Positions 1 through 9,281 are shown, counted from the first letter of the stretch. The stretch is 64,000 nucleotides of DNA from Methanoculleus sediminis (GCF_001017125.1 NZ_JXOJ01000002.1:621017-685016), one strand, 5' to 3'. Translations and numbers: made by a program. Notes: a model not told the origin generated them from the letters alone.

Positions 1-427
1 GGAATATAATACTTCCCAATGGAGCACTATGGTTCAGAGGGGATCGGGAAACCGACCTCCCTTATTATCGCTGTTTTGAAAGGATCAGACCACAGACAAT
101 GGATCTTCCGGAAGCGGTGCGGCAGGGGAAAACAGCCGTTCCACCCATCATCCGGGGCTGCTTCATTTAATCCTTCTTAAAGGCTGCATTCGATAAGACC
201 GGACATAGCAGGAATCGCAGCGTGCGGAACTTCTGCCCACTCCCGGGAAAAGACAGCGGCCATTCTCCCCCGGACCGGAACGTTTATCTGGTCGGATGCG
301 GTTTTAGGAACACCATAGTAAATTAAATTACATTTATTTTTAAGAAAGTTTAGCAGTTAAGTTTAATAATAACCTATTAATATATGCCAGCACAGTCCCG
401 TTTCAGTACGTCAAGAGGGGAAAGTGG
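1..427. other. Gene-free stretch with AT-rich upstream region
   Basis: I see no convincing gene here. Roughly the last 110 bases are strongly AT-rich compared with the rest of the window and form the promoter region of the first glycosyltransferase gene. The left part may belong to the 3' flank of a gene outside the window. Short reading frames crossing the right end are shadows of the downstream gene. Confidence 0.6.
377..384 (+). promoter_or_regulatory. TATA box of the surface-polymer operon
   Basis: The element TTAATATA lies in an AT-rich tract. With the usual archaeal spacing of about 26 nt it would start transcription near 407, about 20 nt before the ATG at 428. A GAGGGG ribosome-binding site sits just before that ATG, which favours the long form of the first protein. 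Confidence 0.5.
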
Positions 428-1582
428 ATGTACGACAAGGATCCGGTTCGCGCGAGGCCACCCGCTCACCTGGAGGGGTGGTTCGCCGAAGAAACAACTG
501 TGCCGTTGCCGCAGTACATGGATGCAGAGAGAGACAGATGGATCGAACGACATCGCCCCCGGAGCATCGGGCAGGAGAGCGCGACAGGCGTCCCGGCCCT
601 CCGCTGTGAGGTTCAGGAGCAGGTGAACCCTCTGAGGACGCCGGCGGCTCCGGGAAACCGGCGGGCGGTGAACGAAACCGCCGGGACTGCCGCCGTCGTG
701 TCCCGACGGCCGGGCAGGATGCGGACGCTTGCGGCGATCCCCTGTTTCGACGAAGAGGTCGCGATCGGTTCCGTCGTCCTGCGAGCCCGGCAGCATGTCG
801 ACGAAGTTCTGGTGATAGACGACGGATGTACGGACAACACCGTGAAGATTGCCCGGGACGCAGGGGCGACCGTCATCTCGCACGGAGTCCGAAGGGGGAA
901 AGGGCAGGGGATCAAGAGCGCTCTACGGTATGCGGTCGATCACGACTACGACTGCCTGGTCTTCATGGACGGCGACGGCCAGCACGACCCCGGGGAGATA
1001 CCCCTCCTGGTCGAACAGATCCGCGCCGATGCTGCCGATCTCGTCATCGGCTTTCGGACCTTCGACCAGATGCCGTTTTACAGGCGATTCGGCCGGGCAG
1101 TGCTCGATATCGTCTCCAGCACCGGAAGTTCGATAACCGACTCGCAGTGCGGCTTTCGGGCGCTGAACAGAAAGACCATGGAATCGATGCTCGGTGCGCT
1201 TCGGATGGACGATTTCTCGACGGAATCGGAGATGCTCCGGATCGCCCAGGAGAGACGCTTACGTATCGGGGAGACGCCGATAAACTGCAAATACGGTGAT
1301 TTCGATACATCCACAAAGAACCCTCTCTCTCACGGGATGGAGGTGCTCGGCTCGATATTCTGGCTTGCCGTGGAGAGAAAGCCACTTCTCCATATCGGCC
1401 TGCCCGGGCTTGCCGCGATGCTTGCCGGAGTCTTTTTCTTCCTCCAGTTCCTCCGGGGATTCAGCGAGACCGGCCTCGTCCCGATCGAACAGGGCATGCT
1501 TGCATCGCTCTTCCTGATCCCGGGGACCGTCGCACTCATGCTGGGCCTGGCGCTTGCCCTCGTCGCAAGGATGCGGGAGTGA
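428..1582 (+). CDS. Family 2 glycosyltransferase, dolichyl/polyprenyl-phosphate sugar transferase type
   Basis: Predicted 384-aa membrane glycosyltransferase that moves a nucleotide-activated sugar to a polyprenyl phosphate or glycan at the inner face of the membrane. The GT2 domain begins near residue 98 (MRTLAAIPCFDEE) and shows VIDDGCTDNT, the metal-binding FMDGDGQHDP and the family motif DSQCGFRA. Two hydrophobic helices close the C-terminus (about residues 315-380). The first 97 residues are unusual and low in complexity. The ATG at 719 would give a standard-length domain, but a promoter and a GAGGGG site support 428. It is the first gene of the WecB/WecC operon. Its exact sugar donor cannot be read from the sequence. 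Confidence 0.85.
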   Translation: MYDKDPVRARPPAHLEGWFAEETTVPLPQYMDAERDRWIERHRPRSIGQESATGVPALRCEVQEQVNPLRTPAAPGNRRAVNETAGTAAVVSRRPGRMRTLAAIPCFDEEVAIGSVVLRARQHVDEVLVIDDGCTDNTVKIARDAGATVISHGVRRGKGQGIKSALRYAVDHDYDCLVFMDGDGQHDPGEIPLLVEQIRADAADLVIGFRTFDQMPFYRRFGRAVLDIVSSTGSSITDSQCGFRALNRKTMESMLGALRMDDFSTESEMLRIAQERRLRIGETPINCKYGDFDTSTKNPLSHGMEVLGSIFWLAVERKPLLHIGLPGLAAMLAGVFFFLQFLRGFSETGLVPIEQGMLASLFLIPGTVALMLGLALALVARMRE

Positions 1583-1610
1583 ACGATATGATGCAGAGGA
1601 GACGTGAAGA

Positions 1611-2714
1611 ATGATTGGCGTAATACTCGGCACGCGGCCGGAGATCATCAAGATGTCCCCCGTCATCAGGGAGTGCGAACGCAGAGGTATCGACTACTTC
1701 ATCCTTCATACCGGGCAGCACTACTCCTACGAGATGGATCGGCTCTTTTTTGAGGAACTCGAACTCCCCGACCCGGACTACAGCCTCGACGTGGGTTCCG
1801 GCACCCATGCCGGCCAGACGGCAAAGATCATGACCGGCGTCGAGGACGTCCTCGTAAAGGAGTCGCCCGACGTCGTCCTGGTGCAGGGGGACACGAACAC
1901 CGTCATGGCCGCGGCTCTCGCGGCATCGAAGCTGCACATGAAGGTAGGGCATATCGAAGCGGGCCTGCGGAGTTTCAACCGCTGGATGCCGGAAGAGATC
2001 AACCGGGTGCTCACCGACCATATCTCGGATTACCTCTTCGCCCCGACGGAGAGCGCGAGAGACAACCTCCTCCGGGAAGGGATCGCCGAGCGGAAGATCT
2101 GCGTGACCGGCAACACCGTCGTCGATGCGGTATACCAGAACCTCGGCATAGCGGAGAAAAAGGGCAACGTACTGAAAGAACTCGACCTCGAGCCCCGTGA
2201 ATACTTCCTCGTCACCGCCCACCGGCAGGAGAACGTGGACAACCGGACGCGCCTCAAAGAGATCCTGAAAGGGCTCGAAGGGGTGCAGAGGGAGTTCTCC
2301 CTGCCGGTCGTCTTCCCCGTCCACCCGCGAACCGAGAAACGGATCAAGGAACTCGGGATCGGCGTCGACGGGCTGAACCTCACCAAACCCTTCGGGTTCC
2401 TGGAGTTCCTGCAACTGGAGTCGCAGGCGAAACTCGTGCTGACCGATTCCGGCGGCGTCCAGGAAGAGGCCTGTGTTCTCGGCGTCCCCTGCGCCACGAT
2501 GCGTTACGACACGGAGCGGCCCGAGACGCTGGACGTCGGATCGAACATTCTGGTCGGTGCCGACTCACAAAAGATACTCGAAGCGGTTCGTTCGATAGAA
2601 TCCTGGAAATCCGGGTGGAAGAACCCCTACGGAGATGGGATCGCCGGAAAAATGATTATCATGGTCTGTGCCGCCGCACGGCCCCCGATGACTGCCCGAG
2701 GAGAATGCACATGA
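1611..2714 (+). CDS. wecB: UDP-N-acetylglucosamine 2-epimerase, non-hydrolysing
   Basis: Cytosolic enzyme (367 aa) interconverting UDP-GlcNAc and UDP-ManNAc, the first step to ManNAc-based glycans. The family signatures are complete: LGTRPEIIKMSPVI at the N-terminus, HIEAGLRSFNRWMPEEINR near residue 110, TGNTVVDAV, HRQENVDN, and DSGGVQEEA near residue 285. The start ATG follows a GGAGACGTGA stretch. The last 15 or so residues are less typical than the rest. The stop overlaps the start of wecC in an ATGA junction, so the two pathway enzymes are translationally coupled. Confidence 0.96.
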   Translation: MIGVILGTRPEIIKMSPVIRECERRGIDYFILHTGQHYSYEMDRLFFEELELPDPDYSLDVGSGTHAGQTAKIMTGVEDVLVKESPDVVLVQGDTNTVMAAALAASKLHMKVGHIEAGLRSFNRWMPEEINRVLTDHISDYLFAPTESARDNLLREGIAERKICVTGNTVVDAVYQNLGIAEKKGNVLKELDLEPREYFLVTAHRQENVDNRTRLKEILKGLEGVQREFSLPVVFPVHPRTEKRIKELGIGVDGLNLTKPFGFLEFLQLESQAKLVLTDSGGVQEEACVLGVPCATMRYDTERPETLDVGSNILVGADSQKILEAVRSIESWKSGWKNPYGDGIAGKMIIMVCAAARPPMTARGECT

Positions 2715-4084
2715 AGATCTGTGTACTGGGATTAGGATACATAGGATTGCCGACTGCACTGCTGTTTGCGGCTCACGGATCGGATGTCGTAGGCGTCGAC
2801 GTGAAGCGGAGCGTGGTGGATTGCCTGAATCGCGGGAACCTGCCGTTCGGGGAGCCGGGACTCGACGACCTTTACGGCGAGGCTAAAAGCCGGTTCCTCG
2901 TCAGAACCGAACCGGAGGCCGCGGACGTCTTCCTGATCGCCGTGCCGACGCCCCTGGACCCGGCAACGAAGGTCTCCAACCTCTCCTACGTCAAGAGTGC
3001 GGCCGACATGATCGCCCCCCACCTTCGCAGAGGGAACCTGGTCGTTCTCGAATCGACCGTCCCTCCCGGAACCAGCGAACGGGTCGTCATCCCGAGACTC
3101 GAGAAGAGCGGCGTTGCCGTCGGAGACTTCCTCTACGCCCACTGCCCCGAGCGGGCGATACCGGGGCGAACCCTGCAGGAGATGCCGGGCAACAACCGCA
3201 TCATCGGCGGCTACGACCGGGACTCCACCGACCGGGCGACCGCGATCTACCAGACCTTCGTCCGCGGGCAGATATACCAGACCGACACGAGGACGGCGGA
3301 GTTCGTCAAGCTGATGGAGAACACCTGCCGCGACGTGAACATCGCGCTCGCAAACGAGTTCGCCCAGCTCGCGGAGGAGTGCGGGATCAACGTCTGGGAG
3401 GCCATCACCCTCGCAAACAAGCACCCCCGGGTCACCGTCCTCAACCCGGGCCCGGGTGTCGGAGGGCACTGCATCGCCGTCGATCCCTGGTTCCTGACGG
3501 AGAACTCGACCCGGTGCAGGATGGTCTCCACCGCACGGGAGATCAACGACTCCATGCCGAACTACGTGCTGCGTGTCGCACGCGGCCTGCTTGCCGGGGT
3601 TCGCGACCCGACGATCAGCATCCTCGGTGTCGCCTACAAGGGCAATGTCGGCGACACCCGGGAGAGCCCGGCATACAAGTTCATCCAGCTCGCCGAGAAC
3701 GAAGGGTATGCCATCCGGTGCCACGACCCGTATGCGGCGGAGTTCACACACCCCCTCATGAATCTCCCGGAAGCGACTGCAGGGAGCGACTGTATCGTCA
3801 TCCTCACCGATCACGACTGCTTCCGGAAACTCGACCCGGCAGGGCTCCGGGTGAGGACGAAACTCGTCATAGATGCCCGGAACATCCTCGACCACGAGAA
3901 GTGGACCGACCAGGGCTTCGCCGTCCGCGTGCTGGGCGACGGTTCATCGGTGCAGCAGACGGTTCCGGGAGATATCGCGGCCCCCGCAGGCCTGTACCCC
4001 GCGGGCGCCGCGAGGTCGATTGCATCCTCATCGCCGCCGTCCATATCCCTGCTCTCTCCGAACGGGCGGGAGGGCTACCTTTAG
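2711..4084 (+). CDS. wecC: UDP-N-acetyl-D-mannosamine dehydrogenase
   Basis: NAD-dependent four-electron oxidation of UDP-ManNAc to UDP-ManNAcA. The 457-aa protein has the N-terminal Rossmann motif GLGYIGLPTA, the substrate motif FVKLMENTCRDVNIALANE, the catalytic cysteine in GVGGHCIAVDPWF (about residue 256), and a C-terminal UDP-binding domain. The start at 2711 overlaps the wecB stop (ATGA) and has a GGAG site about 8 nt upstream. An in-frame ATG two codons earlier is also possible. The last 45 or so residues (Ala/Ser/Pro-rich) extend beyond the usual end of the family. The product is a uronic acid whose carboxylate could be amidated by the ligase/transferase genes further on. Confidence 0.95.
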   Translation: MKICVLGLGYIGLPTALLFAAHGSDVVGVDVKRSVVDCLNRGNLPFGEPGLDDLYGEAKSRFLVRTEPEAADVFLIAVPTPLDPATKVSNLSYVKSAADMIAPHLRRGNLVVLESTVPPGTSERVVIPRLEKSGVAVGDFLYAHCPERAIPGRTLQEMPGNNRIIGGYDRDSTDRATAIYQTFVRGQIYQTDTRTAEFVKLMENTCRDVNIALANEFAQLAEECGINVWEAITLANKHPRVTVLNPGPGVGGHCIAVDPWFLTENSTRCRMVSTAREINDSMPNYVLRVARGLLAGVRDPTISILGVAYKGNVGDTRESPAYKFIQLAENEGYAIRCHDPYAAEFTHPLMNLPEATAGSDCIVILTDHDCFRKLDPAGLRVRTKLVIDARNILDHEKWTDQGFAVRVLGDGSSVQQTVPGDIAAPAGLYPAGAARSIASSSPPSISLLSPNGREGYL

Positions 4085-4163
4085 TCCTCCCGGACGCGGT
4101 TTCGCCGGGCAGGAACCGTCGGCCGGCCTTCCACGACCTCATTCAGAGACCACGAGGAGTTGC

Positions 4164-5372
4164 ATGAAACAGGTATGCATCGTATCCCAACACTTTCCGC
4201 CGGAGAAATCAGGAAACGCGTCACGAATACACGACACCGCCGTGCACCTTGCAAAACTGGGGATCGGCGTGACCGTGCTTGCGCCGCACCCCACGTTTCC
4301 TACCGGCTCGTTCCCCCGTACCTGGAAGCGCTCGGACGTGCAGGAGGTCGACGGGATCCGGGTCGTCCGCCTCTGGACCTGGCAGCCGGGCACCGGCGAT
4401 CCGGGGTTTGGAAGCAGAATGGCCTACTACCTCATATTCCCGATCCACGCCGCACTCTGGCTCCTCCTCACCCGGAGCCGGTTCGACGCAATCATGACGT
4501 CGGCGCCGCCGCTCTTCACCGGGATCCCGGGGTACGTCCTGAAACGGAGATCAAGGGTGAAGTGGATCCTCGATATCCGCGACCTCTGGATCGATGCATC
4601 GATAGGCCTCGGTTTCCTCCGGGAGGGGAGCATCTACGAGAAGATGAGCCGGAAGTTTGAGCAGATGTGCCTTTCCCGGGCGGATCTCGTCGGGGTCACG
4701 ACGGAAGAACTCGGGCGGAGGATCTCGTCGCGCTACCGGGTTACCGCTCCCATGGAACTGATGCCGAACGGCGTCAATACCGAATTTTTTCGTCCCACAG
4801 ACGGCGGGAAGAAGCGGCAGATCATCTACGCCGGAAACGTCGGGCACGCCCAGGATCTCGATAAAGTGGCTCTCGCCGTCAAGTCGATGAACGGCACCTA
4901 CAACCTGAAGTTCGTCATCGTCGGCGACGGCGACACCAGGAAGAGCCTTGAGAGGCTGGTGAAGACGGAGAGCCTGACCGACTCCGTCGTCTTCACGGGC
5001 ACCCTTCCGCGCGAGGAGATCCCGCGGCTCCTCTCTGAATCGCTCGTGGGGGTGGCGCCCTTAAAGAGGCTCGCGAACCTCGAGTACGCCGCCCCCACCA
5101 AAGCCTACGAGTACATGGCGTGCGGGATACCCTTCATCGGCTGCGGGAACGGCGAGATCGCCCACCTCGCGAAGGAGTCGGGTGCGGGGGTCATCGCCGA
5201 CAACACGCCGGAGGCAATCGCCGCGACGCTTTCTGCGCTTCTCGACGATCCGGAGAAGATGGAGGAGATGGGCCGCCGGGGCCGGGAGTATGTCGCGGAA
5301 CATTACGACCGGCGATCGGTCGCACTGAAACTGAAGCACTACATCGAGAGGATGACATGGACGGGCGTGTAA
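4164..5372 (+). CDS. Family 4 glycosyltransferase (GT-B fold)
   Basis: Predicted 402-aa cytosolic or membrane-associated glycosyltransferase. It starts SQHFPPEKSGNASRI, typical of the N-terminal acceptor domain of WbuB-like GT4 enzymes. The C-terminal nucleotide-sugar domain shows PNGVNTEFF, YAGNVGHAQDL and the EYAAPTKAYEYMACGIPF segment carrying the donor-binding Glu. A GAGGAG site lies 5 nt before the ATG. The gene overlaps the next one by 16 nt, which ties it to the operon. Sugar and linkage are unknown. WbuB-like members often act on HexNAc residues, which would fit the WecB/WecC supply. Confidence 0.88.
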   Translation: MKQVCIVSQHFPPEKSGNASRIHDTAVHLAKLGIGVTVLAPHPTFPTGSFPRTWKRSDVQEVDGIRVVRLWTWQPGTGDPGFGSRMAYYLIFPIHAALWLLLTRSRFDAIMTSAPPLFTGIPGYVLKRRSRVKWILDIRDLWIDASIGLGFLREGSIYEKMSRKFEQMCLSRADLVGVTTEELGRRISSRYRVTAPMELMPNGVNTEFFRPTDGGKKRQIIYAGNVGHAQDLDKVALAVKSMNGTYNLKFVIVGDGDTRKSLERLVKTESLTDSVVFTGTLPREEIPRLLSESLVGVAPLKRLANLEYAAPTKAYEYMACGIPFIGCGNGEIAHLAKESGAGVIADNTPEAIAATLSALLDDPEKMEEMGRRGREYVAEHYDRRSVALKLKHYIERMTWTGV

Positions 5373-6547
5373 GATCACTTCTCTCCCGCGTTGCCGGAGA
5401 GGTCAGGGGGCTCGCCGTCGTCGACGGCGAGACCGCGTATATCCGCGATCCGGTCTTTGGGGTCGTCCGGAACCGCGTGCACGCCGAGGTCGCGAAGGCG
5501 CTGCTCCGGTTAGGCGGCGACCCGCTCGTGGGCCCGATCCTGAACTACGCCGCAGGATGCCAGAACCCGGACGGGTCATGGAACGAGGTTCACGTGAACT
5601 ACAACGAGCCTTCGGCGCTGATCACGGCGTTTATCGGCGACGCGCTCCTGGAGGCGGCGGACCGGCACCCGCATGATGAGGCGCTCCGAAAAGCCGGGGA
5701 CTTCGTCCTCGCCGCCGAGAGGAGCCCGGGATGCTTCCTGAAGTCCCGGGGGTACACAGCCGACCACCTGAACGTCGACGCCTCCTGCGGGGCGTTCCTC
5801 GCCCGGTATGCCGAGCGTTATGACGATGAGGGGGCCCGTGCGGCGGCGCTGCGGGCGGCGGAGAACGTCGTCCGCCACCAGTGTAAATGCGGCGTCTACC
5901 CCTACGCCGTCGATAAGGGGACCTACCCCTACGTCTTCAAGCTCCCCTGCGTGCACTACCAGGGGGTGACGATCTACTACCTCGCAAAGGCAAACGACGT
6001 CCTGTGCGACGACCGGATAGACGAGAGCATCGCGATGGGCGTGCGGTGGCTCGCAGATGCCCAGCGTCCCGACGGGCGGTTCGACTGGTCGAGGAGCGGG
6101 CTCTCCTTCGCCTACTACCTCTCCGGGGCATACGCGTTCGCCCAGGCCTCCTTTATCTATGCGGCGCGGACGGACGAGCGCTACCGGGAACACGCCGATC
6201 TCTGTCTCGATCGGCTTGATAAGTATGTGCAGGGGCTTGCACCCCGGTGGGAACCGGGTTCCTGGCTCGGTCTCGTCCCGTCCGTCGCCACGGCGGCGAA
6301 GACGGCATCGCTCGGGCACTATCCGTTGCGGCACCGGGCGTTCCGTTTCGGCTACGGCATGTACCGCGAGATCGCCCGCCGAAGATACGGCGAAACCGCG
6401 GAGACACGGTCCTTCGAGGCCCTCTGCCGGCTGCTCGGGATCCGGTCGTCGACCGTGGAACCGTCGAATAACTTCCCCGATCTCTTCATGACTTCAGAGG
6501 TGCTCGACTGTCTCAGTCAGTCGGGAATCTGGGGGGAATCCACATGA
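5357..6547 (+). CDS. Uncharacterised alpha/alpha-toroid-like protein of the polysaccharide operon
   Basis: A 396-aa soluble protein that I cannot assign firmly. The sequence is rich in helix-forming repeats containing short motifs such as QNPDGSWNEVH, QRPDGRFDWS and NVDASCGAF. These resemble the repeats of alpha/alpha toroids found in terpene-cyclase/prenyltransferase folds, AGE epimerases and uronyl hydrolases or lyases. There is no signal peptide or membrane segment. It overlaps the GT4 gene before it and the oxidoreductase after it (ATGA), and toroid lyase-like proteins are common partners of the two-domain oxidoreductase. A role in modifying or trimming a uronic-acid-containing lipid-linked glycan is a guess from context. 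Confidence 0.7.
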   Translation: MDGRVRSLLSRVAGEVRGLAVVDGETAYIRDPVFGVVRNRVHAEVAKALLRLGGDPLVGPILNYAAGCQNPDGSWNEVHVNYNEPSALITAFIGDALLEAADRHPHDEALRKAGDFVLAAERSPGCFLKSRGYTADHLNVDASCGAFLARYAERYDDEGARAAALRAAENVVRHQCKCGVYPYAVDKGTYPYVFKLPCVHYQGVTIYYLAKANDVLCDDRIDESIAMGVRWLADAQRPDGRFDWSRSGLSFAYYLSGAYAFAQASFIYAARTDERYREHADLCLDRLDKYVQGLAPRWEPGSWLGLVPSVATAAKTASLGHYPLRHRAFRFGYGMYREIARRRYGETAETRSFEALCRLLGIRSSTVEPSNNFPDLFMTSEVLDCLSQSGIWGEST

Positions 6548-8691
6548 AACAGGTATTGCTCGATCTGCAGTCAGGGTCCATCCAGGTGGAGAACGTTCCC
6601 GTTCCCGCCGTAACGAGGGGGGTCGTCGTCGAGAACGCCTACTCCCTCATCAGCGCCGGCACGGAGTCGTCGCTGATCAATCTCGCACAGCAGTCGCTCG
6701 TCGGCAAGGCGAAGGCACGCCCCGACGACGTCAGGAAAGTCCTCCAGAAAGTCGGGACGGACGGCCCCCTCTCGGCCTACCGGCAGGCGATGAGCCGTCT
6801 TGCAAAACCCGAACCGCTCGGCTACAGCTCTGCCGGCACGGTGGTGACGACGGCATCCGATGGCTTCGAGGTCGGCGACCGCGTCGCCTGCGCCGGAGCC
6901 GGGTATGCGGTGCATGCCGAGTACGTCTCGGTTCCAAAGAACCTCTGCGTCAAAATCCCCGACGATGTCGGATTCCGGGAAGCGGCGTTCACGACCGTGG
7001 GAGCGATCGCGATGCACGGCGCGAGAAACGCGAACGTCACCGTGGGCGAGAACGTCGCGGTGATCGGGCTCGGGCTGATCGGACTTCTCACTGTCCAGAT
7101 CCTCAAAGCCGCGGGGTGCCGGGTGATCGGGATCGATATCGACCCCGAAAAACTCGCGCTCGCCGCGGATCTCGGTGCTGATGTCGTCTCGAACTACGAC
7201 GGCCTCTTCGAGAGGGCGCGGGGGTTATCGCCGTTCGGGGCGGACGCGGTCATCATCACCGCGGCCACCAGATCGAGCGCACCCATCGAGGCCGCCGGCC
7301 GCCTGGTCCGGGATAGGGGCAGGGTCGTGGTCGTCGGGAACGTCGGCATGAACGTGCCCCGGGACGTCTTCTACGAGAAGGAGGCGGAGGTCGTCGTCTC
7401 CCGGTCCTACGGCCCCGGGCGATACGACAGGAACTACGAGGAGCGTGGGATCGACTACCCGATCTACGTCCGGTGGACGGAGAAGAGGAACATGGAGGCG
7501 TTTCTCGAACTGGTGCGGCAGAAGAAGATCGACCTCGACCGCCTGATCACGCACACCTTCCCGCTCGACGACGCTCCGGGGGCCTACGACCTCATCAATA
7601 CCGGGAAGGAACGGTTCATCGGGATCCTCCTGCAGTACAGCCCGAACGGTGCGGGGGCCTCCGACACCGTCGTCCACCTCCCGGAGCCGTCGAAGCAGAG
7701 GCGCAGGGTTCCGGCCGCGGCCCGGACGCTCGGGTGTATCGGCGCCGGGGTTCACGCCCAGAGCGCCCTCTACCCTCTCCTGCCGAACCTCCCGGTGAAC
7801 CTCGGGGGGCTTGCGACCGCGACGGGGCTCTCGGCGCAGACGGTCGCGAAGAAGTACGGGTTCGCCTACTGCACCACCGACTACCACAAGATCCTCGACG
7901 ATCCCGATATCGACGCGGTGATGATCGCGACGAGAAACGACCTGCACGCGCCCATGGCGATAGACGCGCTCCGTGCCGGAAAAGACGTCTTCGTCGAAAA
8001 ACCGCTCGCGACCGATATCGACAGCCTCCGCCGGATCGTCGAGGCCAGAAACGAGTCCGGGCGGCGGCTGATGGTGGGGTTCAACCGCCGCTACTCCCCG
8101 CTTGCGGCGAGGATGAAGGAGTTCTTCGCAAACCGGGCAACCCCCGCCGTCCTGCACTACCGGGTCAACGCCGGGCAGATCCCGCCGGACCACTGGGTGC
8201 ACGACGACGAGCAGGGCAGCGGGATGCTGATCTCGGAGTGCTGCCACTTCATCGACTTCATGCAGTACATCACCGGGGCACGGCCGGTCCAGGTCTTTGC
8301 CCGGGCGATCGAACCGACCGGGACGCTCCAGAAGTACGACAACTTCCAGGCGACCCTGACATTCGACGACGGGTCGCTCGGCACCGTCACCTACACGACG
8401 CTCGGCGACCGCTCATACCCCAAAGAGACCGTCGAGGTCTTCGCCGGCAACGCTGTCGGGAGGATCACCGACTTCCGCGACCTCGAACTCCGGCGGGAGG
8501 GGAAAGCATCGCGGGAGAAGCGGTGGCTCGCCCAGGAGAAGGGGTTTGCCGAGGAACTCCTGGCGTTCGTGAAGGGCGAGGAGCCGGACTTCGCCGCAAG
8601 CGTCGCGACGACCATTGCAACGTTCGCGGCGTGGGAGTCGATCGATACCGGGGCGGCGCGGGAGATCGATCCCGGGCGGGTCGGGTTGTGA
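6544..8691 (+). CDS. Two-domain oxidoreductase: zinc-type alcohol dehydrogenase fused to Gfo/Idh/MocA
   Basis: A 715-aa fusion. Residues 1-370 form a medium-chain dehydrogenase with the NAD(P)-binding motif GLGLIG near residue 175. Residues 395-715 form a Gfo/Idh/MocA sugar dehydrogenase with Rossmann motif GCIGAGVHAQ near residue 397 and the family motif EKPLA near residue 486. Such fusions occur in bacterial and archaeal polysaccharide clusters and probably carry out paired redox chemistry on a nucleotide or lipid-linked sugar. The reaction has not been defined as far as I know. The ATG overlaps the stop of the preceding gene, and a T6 run 25 nt after the stop may end the operon. Confidence 0.88.
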   Translation: MKQVLLDLQSGSIQVENVPVPAVTRGVVVENAYSLISAGTESSLINLAQQSLVGKAKARPDDVRKVLQKVGTDGPLSAYRQAMSRLAKPEPLGYSSAGTVVTTASDGFEVGDRVACAGAGYAVHAEYVSVPKNLCVKIPDDVGFREAAFTTVGAIAMHGARNANVTVGENVAVIGLGLIGLLTVQILKAAGCRVIGIDIDPEKLALAADLGADVVSNYDGLFERARGLSPFGADAVIITAATRSSAPIEAAGRLVRDRGRVVVVGNVGMNVPRDVFYEKEAEVVVSRSYGPGRYDRNYEERGIDYPIYVRWTEKRNMEAFLELVRQKKIDLDRLITHTFPLDDAPGAYDLINTGKERFIGILLQYSPNGAGASDTVVHLPEPSKQRRRVPAAARTLGCIGAGVHAQSALYPLLPNLPVNLGGLATATGLSAQTVAKKYGFAYCTTDYHKILDDPDIDAVMIATRNDLHAPMAIDALRAGKDVFVEKPLATDIDSLRRIVEARNESGRRLMVGFNRRYSPLAARMKEFFANRATPAVLHYRVNAGQIPPDHWVHDDEQGSGMLISECCHFIDFMQYITGARPVQVFARAIEPTGTLQKYDNFQATLTFDDGSLGTVTYTTLGDRSYPKETVEVFAGNAVGRITDFRDLELRREGKASREKRWLAQEKGFAEELLAFVKGEEPDFAASVATTIATFAAWESIDTGAAREIDPGRVGL

Positions 8692-8715
8692 TGGGGTTTA
8701 AGCGTTGAGACCAGG

Positions 8716-8721
8716 TTTTTT
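8716..8721 (+). terminator. T-run terminator after the polysaccharide operon
   Basis: Six consecutive T residues, 25 nt after the stop of the two-domain oxidoreductase. Oligo-T tracts are the usual archaeal termination signal. Confidence 0.4.
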
Positions 8722-8779
8722 GCCCCGCCACAGCGAGGGCAGTGCGTGGTGACATCACCATCGCGGGGGGCGGCTCGCG

Positions 8780-8845
8780 GGGAGTGCGAGCGAAGCGAGC
8801 TTGAGCACCGATAGGTGCGACGGGGGCACGCCCCCTCCCCTGTCT
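8780..8845 (+). repeat. Dispersed GC-rich hairpin element, plus-oriented copy
   Basis: The unit reads GAGTGCGAGCGAAGCGAG, then TTGAG, a stem GCACC-GATA-GGTGC (8805-8818), then a G5/C5 snapback (GGGGGCACGCCCCC). Related copies with different stem sequences occur near 44400-44560 and 62570-62890, and inverted in the array at 8999-9230. Confidence 0.65.
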
Positions 8846-8998
8846 CAACCCGGTATGCGAACATCTGTAGCCTCCTCCCCCCGAGGGGGCGGAGGCAATG
8901 TATAGCCGGTGGAAAGCCGTATCCCCGGGAGCGAGCCGGGACTCCGTTCTTTTCCAGGGTCTCCCGGTACCCGCGGGTGGTGAAATCCAGACGCAATG

Positions 8999-9230
8999 CC
9001 CCACTAACGGTGCTCGAACTCTGTTCCTGCGAAACATCGCAAGTCGCACCTGACGGTGCTCGAACTCCGTTTCTGCGAAACAGCGCAAGTCGCACCTGAC
9101 GGTGCTCACGCTCCGCTCCTCACGGAGCGTCGCACCTCGCACCTGACGGTGCTCACGCTCCGCTCCTCACGGAGCGCCGCACCTCGCACCTGACGGTGCT
9201 CACGCTCCGCTCCTCACGGAGCGTCGCGCA
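8999..9230 (-). repeat. Tandem array of five 46-47 bp hairpin repeats
   Basis: The anchor (A/C)ACGGTGCTC recurs at about 9005, 9051, 9097, 9144 and 9191, giving periods of 46, 46, 47 and 47 bp. The three right-hand copies are nearly identical and contain GCTCCGCTCCTCACGGAGC. The two left-hand copies have diverged (GAACTCCGTTTCTGCGAAAC). On the minus strand each unit reads like the element at 8780-8845, with stem GCACC-GTCA-GGTGC. It is not CRISPR: the repeats are contiguous and there are no unique spacers. Confidence 0.8.
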
Positions 9231-9281
9231 AAAAACACCCGGGGAGTGCCCGGGCCCCCATATTCGGGCCCGATTCACCGC

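Larger units (their letters stand above)
8692..9281. other. Gene-free, repeat-rich intergenic region
   Basis: No credible coding sequence. The region holds a terminator-like T6 run at 8716-8721, one plus-oriented hairpin repeat near 8780-8845, and a tandem array of five inverted copies near 8999-9230. Reading frames here follow the repeats and are not supported as genes. Confidence 0.7.

Noticed and set aside
8815-9099. Plus-strand frame over the hairpin repeats
   Set aside because: Its sequence is made of the repeat units and has no promoter or ribosome site.
8999-9230. Possible CRISPR array
   Set aside because: The units are directly adjacent with no spacers, carry internal inverted repeats, and no cas genes are in the window.
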